From Liolophura sinensis (Eukaryota; Mollusca; Polyplacophora; Chitonida; Chitonidae), in contig NC_088305.1 of the NCBI RefSeq assembly GCF_032854445.1, positions 26,002,628-26,066,627 on the forward strand: a stretch of DNA of 64,000 bases. The letters run 5' to 3'. The first letter of the stretch is position 1. Each line of letters begins with the position of its first letter. Shown piece after piece: positions 57,336 through 64,000 of this stretch. The notes under the pieces were generated by a model that searched no databases, had not been told where the DNA came from, and saw nothing but the letters and a program-made list of their open reading frames with translations. The position numbers and the translations under genes were made by a program.

Positions 57336-58048
57336 AACTGAAGTCGAACAGATGTCATGCACATCTGTGGGCGATACAGGCCTAGAGTCGTATGTTTGAC
57401 TGACTTAGTAATGAGAGGCTTTTACAAAGCAGTAGGCCGACAAGTCCACCACGATTGTAATAGTCCCGGTTTAACAGCATTGCCATGAAAAAGAATCACA
57501 GGTACACAAAATTCCGTATTTATGGTAATGACATATAGGGGCAACAATTTCGTTGTTGCCAGGACTCGGCGTGCATTAGTGTGTTGAGTTGGTCACGGTT
57601 TTCACGAAAAACATGGCGTCGCTTGTCTCTTTATATACATATCATTTAGGTCACCCCGACTATGACTGTCTGGGGTAATTTAAATAACAAAAGCTGCTGA
57701 AAGCTGTTTATAGATTGTCACTCGCTTGAGGGCCGATATGCTTTAAGCTGAAATTGCGATCGTTGTCAGCAAGAAGCCCTGTCGGTTACAACACCAACAA
57801 AGTTAATATCGTGCGGGTTCTTTTGTTTTCCATGAAGCACGGCTGTATATGGACCCCTCGTGACACTGTGTGGATGTGCTTACATGCATACTACTTTTTG
57901 ATGGACTCTCTACACACCTTGTAGCTTTATTGTTCAGGCCACACAGGTAAATGCTGAATCACATTTTATTTATTTTTCCAGTTAGAGCCACAGAAAGATT
58001 TAGGTTACATGCCGCTCAACTCGAGGTTTACTGCTGAATTAGGCCGAC

Positions 58049-58123
58049 ATGGGTGGACCAACTAACCATACTCAAGAGATGAATTCGTCCGAAGTTCAAC
58101 CGCCAGAAGCCGATAATAACCAG
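58049..58123 (+). CDS. SLC23A-like: SLC23 B exon 1
   Basis: 25 codons, donor CCAG|GTGAGG, phase 0. The N-terminus is polar and shows no signal peptide, as expected for this family. Confidence 0.8.
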
Positions 58124-61100
58124 GTGAGGTCTCGATTCGATCATTTTGTCTCAAAGGGACTTTAGAAAAGGGAATTTCTATAATGTAATTCACAAACAGT
58201 AATATCTATAAGGGTTGTCATGTACATGTCACCACCAGTTAGCCTGAAATGAGACTATAGCTGGGTCAATCGGCTAGAGAAGGGTTCTCAGTGTTACAGA
58301 TCATTATGAAGAGTAATGTCAAGGGTTCGAATCCCGCTCTGGATACACGGTTCATACTGCTGAGACTTTGAGCCCACAGAACATAGATGTTTTTTTTTAA
58401 AAGTCCTAGACTTACTTCAATAAATTACTTCAAGATTGTCGAAAGTATCGCCTTTATTTTAATGAGATGTCATGAGATTCAGACTGATACATCTTCATTT
58501 AATAGAGCTAGGGATGCCCGACATCATCTACCTTCATTTACCGAGCCAAATTAACTTTTCAAAGCCCTGAACTTTCCTCCATAAATCTGCAGGATTCATA
58601 GTCCAGTCAGATTCTACCTTTATTACTGACACTGACAGGAGTTCAAAACACCATTGGACGTCGCTGTAGTGAGAAGTATGCGAAATAAATTTATTTCACA
58701 CTAGAGGTAGTGGTGCTAGCGCAAAAAAAAAATAACTCCCTCCATAGGCTTGATAGAAATTAGTATCGAAACAACATAGACTACATCGACTGAATACACA
58801 GCCTCGTTCGCTATCACCGGTATGGCTTGAAAGCACAGTGATTTCCGCTGCCTGTTCGTTTCAATAAAGTACATCTATTACCGTTCATAGCACTGCTTTT
58901 TTGCTGTTGAAGAATGTTGCGTCAAGGAATAAATCGGACCCGAATTAACATACATTTGCTTCGAAACAAGGAAATACACACTTAATAGGGGAAGATCAGT
59001 GATCGGCTGATCCCTGGCGGAATTACGCGGGTCACAGTGAGATGTCAAAAGAGTTGATTTCTCAAGACTTTTATATGTACAGTAAGGTGGGGTGATTGCG
59101 AAGCTTGTAGCAAGTATCACCTTGTTGACAGGGAGATGAGGAGATACGGTACAAGGGGGTTGTACTCACAATATAAAGTTGTATATTTGTTTATATTTGA
59201 TTGGGGGTTTACGCCGCACTCAACAATATTTCACTTATACGACGGCGACCAGCATTATAATGGAAGGAACCCACCAGCTAGAATCATTCAAAATACTATG
59301 TTAGCACCAATCAGTAAACTACCTTAGCAGCCAATAGTAAAGTCGCCTTGTAAACCGACCTGCCTGTGAATTCAGGCGTGTGTTTTCATCGGTGTTTTTA
59401 TGTGTTAATTTTCCGGAGTTCTGGAGTTACAAGTTTACAGACTGCTTGAAAAAGGAACATCACCAATCGTGCTACACTGGTCTAATTTTCCCCTGTGATA
59501 TACACTTTTCCGCTAATGCGCCTTAACAGAGAAGTGTCACGACATTGCTAGAGGCTTTTATCAGCATTACATCATATTCAACACTGAGGGCGTCTAATTT
59601 GTTTCTATTTAAACATTTATATGAACAGTTAGAATAAAACCCTAACTAAGGTAACAGGAGACCGTATTTCACCAGTCAAGTGTGACCATTCGCCAACTAT
59701 CACGCTGTTGTCGCTGCTCTGGATTTGCTCTCTGTACTGAACGTCGTTTATAGTATCCTATAGTATCTGTTCTCGTCAGCCCTATCAACCTGTAAGGGAA
59801 TAAACTTACTGTGAGTAGGGGATTTAGTGAGGAATATCGCGTAAACTTCTTTGAGCAACAGCTGGTGCGTAAGCGTGTTTCTGTGCTTAATACAACTTGA
59901 GACTCGCCCAGGTCGTGGGGGAATTCCCCAAGTATTTATTTATTTATTTGATTGGTGTTTTACGCCGTACTCAAGAATATTTCACTTATAGGACGGTGGT
60001 CAGCATTATGGTGGGACGAAACCGGGCACAGCCCGGGGGAAACCCACGACCATCCGCAGGTTGCTGACAGACCTTCCCACATACGGCCGGAGAGGAAGCC
60101 AACATGAGTTGGACTTGAACTCACAGCGACCGCAATGGCGAGAGGCCCTAGGGTCATTACGCTGCGCTAGCGCGCTAACCAACTGGAGACCGGATCAACA
60201 TTTACCAGTCGATTGAAGGCATAAAGTACGCATATATATGATTTTTGAGCACGCAATGTCATGTGTAGATGGTTGTGTTCTCTTTTGTGGTAGTGGGACA
60301 AATTGACGTGCAGGCTTATCCGCCTTTGATTTAATTGTATTAATTAGAAAGTTTTGAAGGAGACTTCAGCTCACTGATGATAAGTTATCGGTGTAGTGTC
60401 AGACTAGTAGTTCTGTCGGCAACCATTTGTATTCATTATTTATTGTATGGTTGTCTTACGCAACGCTCTAGACTACCAAATATAAGACAACGGTCAGTTT
60501 TCATGACTCAGTTTTCATTTTTTTCATTTCATCAGTTTTCATAGGTGTGTGCGTTTGATGTAGGTGCTCCCACCCCGTACTGATGGAAAACAAATGTTGC
60601 ACTGTCTATACTACTATTCTTCACACGGATTTAATGGATCGAATTTCATCACTAATTGTTTCGGTGTTCGGTATAATAAAACTGGTCACCAATATATTAA
60701 CGTCAAAGGAAACACAACCTTCTTTAGTTCCACAGCATACAAGCGCTACCATTCATTAGATGTTTCGTTGTTCATCGACTTGCTCGAGTTTCTTGTTAAT
60801 AACTTGTATGTGAAATTCTAGGAACCATATATCAAAAGTCTATAGGTATTCCGATGGGTACAAATTGTGCCCCTCCCCCCCCCCCCCCCACCCTCTTGGC
60901 TGACCTCATGACTGTGTCTGAATCCGCTTAACCGGGCGCTAGGGGATGTATGTTCATCGTGATGAACATCGCCACGTTGGATATATGAACAATTGCAATT
61001 AAAGCGCATCTGAGATACATGTTTTGTTATTCGACAATTTATGTTCTAGTATGGTACAAGATCTGAATACTGATTTCCTTCAGTCGCCTAGAACATGCCT

Positions 61101-62499
61101 TGCGTCTTTCCAGCATCACTGAAAATTGTTGACCGCTTCTCTTTCGATGAGTTCGTCCTATTTTCGTACTTTATATACTGTTTTAGTTCTTTGGTGATCT
61201 GTGTGATCGTGTTGGGAACTGACTTTGCGATCATTAATTGACCTTATTGGTTGACGAGTGGTATACGGATGTCTGTTCTTGAAGCAGAGCTCCAGAGATT
61301 CTGAACGCTCTGTCCATATTTACTGACGAGAGAATTATAATCATTGTAAGACCTAAGAAACGTAGAGTGAAGACTTTTGATAGAATAACCTTGACACACT
61401 AGATTTTGCAGTAATAACTCTTGACGTTGATTGAAGTTGTCACACAATACACAGGATCTAAAACATGCCACACGGCCAGATATGTACACACCATATTTAG
61501 GACCCTTCGGTATATTGCTGTCCAAGAAAGGATGATTTATACAGCACTTTTATTTATTAATGTTATATTATACTAAAACTTGAAAACAATTTCGATCCTG
61601 GCACTGTCAGAAACATAAGTTACAATGAATTTGATCACAGTTTTGGCGACAAGTTAAAAGCAACAGGCCACTGTATAAACCAGATTGTTCACGCATTTAT
61701 TTCTATACACGTGCCTTAGTTTTGTTCTGTTTCTCATTTGACAGGACACAGAAGCACTCGCCGACGCTGTACGACCACGTGACCTGTTATACTCCGTGGA
61801 AGAAGTCCCACCTTGGTACATGTGTATCGCTTTGGGACTTCAGGTGAAGTTTGTTTCTAATTTGTTTTATTTATCTGATTGGTGCTTTACGCCGTACTCA
61901 AGAATATTCACTGATATGACGAGGGCCAGCATTATGGTGGGAAGAAATCGGGCACAGCCGGGGGAACCCACAGCCATCCGCAGGTTGCCGTCAGACCTTC
62001 CCACGTATGGCCGGAAAGGAGGCCAGCAAGAGCTGGACTTGAACTCACATCGACCACATTGGGGAGAGGCTCCTGGGTCATTGCGCCACGTTGGGATTAT
62101 AACGAATGTACCCACATGCAGTTTTCTACACATTGGCCCACTCTGCTCGTTTTGCCTCCCACTATTATGCTGGTCGCCGTCGTATAAGTGACATGTTCTT
62201 GAGTACGGCGTAAAACAGCCATAAAATCAATAAACATATGAGTCCACAAAACCGACATAAATTTATTTTTATTAACCAACATATTCAGTTTCATTATTTA
62301 CCGGTTAAGCATTATCGCATGATATGGTGCTCTCTTTCCAGCAATACCTGACAGCGTTTGGTGCCATTTTAACGGTACCTCTGGTTCTGGCACCATTTTT
62401 CTGTATGGACAAAGATGATGTTGGAATCAGCAATGTCATCAGCACCATCTTCTTCGTCTCTGGACTGTGTACATTACTGCAGACGACCATTGGCTGTAG
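58049..62499 (+). CDS. SLC23A-like: SLC23 family transporter, gene B (5' part; continues beyond window)
   Basis: Exons 58049-58123, 61745-61843 and 62342-62499 are open and in phase (0, 0, then 2). They encode a cytosolic N-terminus (MGGPTNHTQEMNSSEV), then LLYSVEEVPPWYMCIALGLQ, the first helices (QYLTAFGAILTVPLVLAPFF) and [25 protein letters not shown]. Exon 3 has the length and phase of gene A exon 3, and the two proteins align across these exons. A TAG lies in frame nine bases before ATG 58,049, fixing the start. A splice-acceptor-like TATTTTTCCAG at 57,981 suggests a further non-coding 5' exon. The TM1 motif reads Q-Q-Y, not the usual Q-H. No exon for the [11 protein letters not shown] block was found up to 64,000, so the rest probably lies to the right; substrate is unknown. 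Confidence 0.9.
58260..58350 (+). repeat. tRNA-like SINE head remnant
   Basis: TCAATCGGCTAGAG resembles an A box and AGGGTTCGAATCCCGC a B box. The spacing is too long for a plain tRNA and no 3' stem is seen. From 58,351 to 59,189 nothing else is recognised. Confidence 0.35.
59190..59275 (-). repeat. SINE family A, 3' fragment
   Basis: ATTTGATTGGGGGTTTACGC, TTTCACTTATACGACGGCGA and CCAGCATTATAATGG. From 59,276 to 59,627 nothing else is recognised. Confidence 0.75.
59628..60192 (-). repeat. Long inverted repeat, right arm (family C plus full SINE A)
   Basis: 59,628-59,932 is family C, inverse of 52,064-52,341. 59,933-60,192 is a full-length SINE with intact tRNA-like head, sharing the CTTATAGGAC variant with the left-arm SINE. 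It lies in intron 1 of SLC23 B. Confidence 0.9.
60545..60930 (+). mobile_element. Reverse-transcriptase fragment, decayed
   Basis: One frame ends in LLEFLVNNLYVKF. After a frame change it resumes with IGIPMGTNCAP (60,842-60,874), a motif of reverse transcriptases in several retroelement groups. A run of about 15 C breaks it, and LLADL follows. It is a short, frameshifted remnant of a retrotransposon; the family is not certain. It is in intron 1 of SLC23 B. Confidence 0.65.
60965..61275 (-). repeat. Dispersed repeat family D
   Basis: ATATATGAACAATTGCAATT, AAAGCGCATCTGAGATACAT, TCGCCTAGAACATGCCTTGC and GGTATACGGATGTCTGTTC; a near-complete copy of about 310 bases. From 61,276 to 61,744 nothing else is recognised. 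Confidence 0.7.
61745..61843 (+). CDS. SLC23A-like: SLC23 B exon 2
   Basis: DTEALADAVRPRDLLYSVEE, then VPPWYMCIALGLQ; acceptor TTGACAG, donor CAG|GTGAAG; 33 codons, phase 0 both ends. Confidence 0.93.
61863..62242. repeat. Inverted SINE A pair in SLC23 B intron 2
   Basis: 61,863-62,092 is minus-strand, nearly full length. 62,130-62,242 is a plus-strand 3' part (GTCGTATAAGTGACATGTTC). Together they could fold back in the primary transcript, 20 bases after the exon 2 donor. Confidence 0.8.
62342..62499 (+). CDS. SLC23A-like: SLC23 B exon 3
   Basis: [40 protein letters not shown], then TLLQTTIGC; acceptor TTTCCAG, donor GTAG|GTGAGT; 158 nt. Confidence 0.94.
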
Positions 62500-63714
62500 G
62501 TGAGTGACGAACGTAAGGGCCTTTACATCCACAGGATTACAAGCCACTGCAGGTGAAACCTGCAAGCAGTGACTTGTACATCCAAACACTCTGCACTGAT
62601 GTAATATTCTGACAGGCCTAGAGTATTTTAATACAAGTTTCCACTTAATGGAAACGTAAAGCATTCTTTTGTCCGAAATACCGTTGGCCAAAATCAGTTG
62701 AGATTTTGGAGGAACTGCATGAGTCCGGTTAGTTAAAAGTGCATTTTAAAAATATCTACTTAAAATGTTCCGTTCCTCAACACCCACATATCATGCCGTA
62801 ATGTTACCCACACTTTGTGTTCTGTTTTTCATGCGCATTTATCATGCCATACTGCTCTCCTTACGTAATACACTGCTCTTTCACAAACATATATTGTTAA
62901 TTATATGGAGATTTGCGTGAGCATGCAGCCTCATATTCGACTGAGAGCAACGACATTTTCAGAGGACCGAAGCCAAATACCGAAAGACGAATTTATCATC
63001 ATAAAGAACATTTTCCAGACGTCAAACTGAGAAAAACTGGGAATGGCCCAAAAACAAATGCCTTCGAGAGTTGTCTCCCTTGTTACTCTGCCCTGTGTCC
63101 AGTTCAACATATGTGCGCAAGGGTAATTGTCATGGTAACACGTGCTATTAAAACTGATAAGTTTCCATGACAGTTGCACATGTCACATTGTTAAGGACGT
63201 TTTGTACACCGGACCCTTCCTATAATGTTAAGGCCCAGTAGGTTTTCAGTAAAATTTTGGTGTTAGCCTGATTCTTTCCGACAATGAGCGGAGGTTGTGA
63301 GTGATCTCCCTTTGTATGGGCTGTTCACGGGCATTAAACGTCGGTGTTGTCATGGGGCTGTAGTGCTGTTGTTAGCTACGTTGCCATACGAGAAGCTACC
63401 GTATCAAATTCAAGTCACAAACAGCTGATTTAGATCAAGGTCAAGTACAGTGTTGTTCAAATAAAAGGCGCGAAGAAGACGAGGCGATGACCTACAGTGG
63501 TGGATCTAATTCTGGGGATTTCCTTTTCGGAGGAAAAGTTTTCGATTTGGATGATGATGTGAGTGATAGAATAAGAGAAATCTCGACACTCTTCACTCAT
63601 TCTCTGCCCGATCAACGGTTCTCATGCACAACAACTGTGAGAAATGTATGCAGTGGCCCATCTTTTTTCTGGCCATAAACCAAGTTAAAATTGACTTCAC
63701 ATGAATATATCTCC
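62500..63714. other. SLC23 B intron 3 sequence, nothing assigned
   Basis: No further SLC23 exon is seen. 62,768-62,880 may hold two old units of the minisatellite that starts at 63,715 (ACATATCATGCC, TTATCATGCC). Open frames at 62,913-63,170 and 63,487-63,678 match nothing I know. Confidence 0.4.
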
Positions 63715-64000
63715 CCCTTATGTCCATGCATCATACTCTACTGTTATCCACAAACAATGTTCAGTTCCCTTAAGTGCATATATCACACTATAGTGTGATC
63801 CACACACAATGCTCTGTTCCCTAATGTCCATATATCCTACTATATTGTCATCCATAAACAATGCTCTATTCCCTTATGTCAATATATCATACTATATTGT
63901 TATCCACACACAATCGTCTATTTCCTGATATCCATATATCATACCAGAGTGTTGTCCACAAACAATGCTCTGTTCCCTTATGTCCATATATCATACTACA
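63715..64000. repeat. Minisatellite, about 54-bp unit, runs off the window
   Basis: Built on CTTATGTCCATATATCATAC, TATATTGTTATCCACAAAC and AATGCTCTGTTCC; five full units and still running at 64,000. Confidence 0.9.

Noticed and set aside
61796-62294. Open frames of 131, 88 and 65 codons
   Set aside because: Apart from the first codons, which are SLC23 B exon 2, they translate SINE sequence.

Overview
This window looks like nuclear DNA of an invertebrate. It is AT-rich and gene-poor, its genes are split into short exons with GT-AG introns, and it is packed with tRNA-derived SINEs, minisatellites, MITE-like elements and other dispersed repeats. The SINE tail (TATAAGTGAAATATTCTTGAG followed by TACGGCGTAAAACACCAATC and AAATA repeats) is of a kind I associate with molluscs and other lophotrochozoans. 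That placement is an inference and was not searched.

Four protein-coding loci can be reconstructed. (1) 3.3-6.5 kb, plus strand: a five-exon BTB/BACK gene whose reading frame is broken by two apparent one-base losses. (2) 15.9-12.3 kb, minus strand: its intact five-exon paralogue (404 aa), tail-to-tail with the first and with the same intron phases (1, 2, 1, 0). (3) 40.1-28.5 kb, minus strand: a 13-exon SLC23 nucleobase/ascorbate transporter, 612 codons open from the first exon found; the 5' exon was not identified. (4) 58.0 kb to beyond the right edge, plus strand: the first three coding exons of a second SLC23 gene, head-to-head with the first across about 18 kb.

Between the genes: 6.5-12.1 kb holds scattered repeats. 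16.3-24.2 kb is a diverged tandem array of a unit of about 2.1-2.4 kb (four copies, one truncated), with a 166-bp inverted repeat of about 96% identity near its right end. 24.2-28.1 kb is mostly featureless apart from one MITE and repeat fragments. 40.1-58.0 kb is a gene desert dominated by minisatellites (24-, 60-80-, 34-, 43-, 15- and 109-bp units), SINEs, a 205-bp TA-flanked hairpin element and one arm of a long inverted repeat whose other arm lies at 59.6-60.2 kb. A degraded reverse-transcriptase fragment lies in the first intron of the second SLC23 gene.

The BTB/BACK proteins are probably cytosolic adaptors, perhaps for Cullin-3 ligases. The SLC23 proteins are sodium-coupled membrane carriers. 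Nothing in the sequence links the two pairs functionally; both look like local gene duplications. I found no clear new biological system. The strongest oddities are the decaying BTB copy, substitutions at substrate-site motifs in both SLC23 genes, a tandem triplication across an SLC23 splice donor, and the 16-24 kb array.
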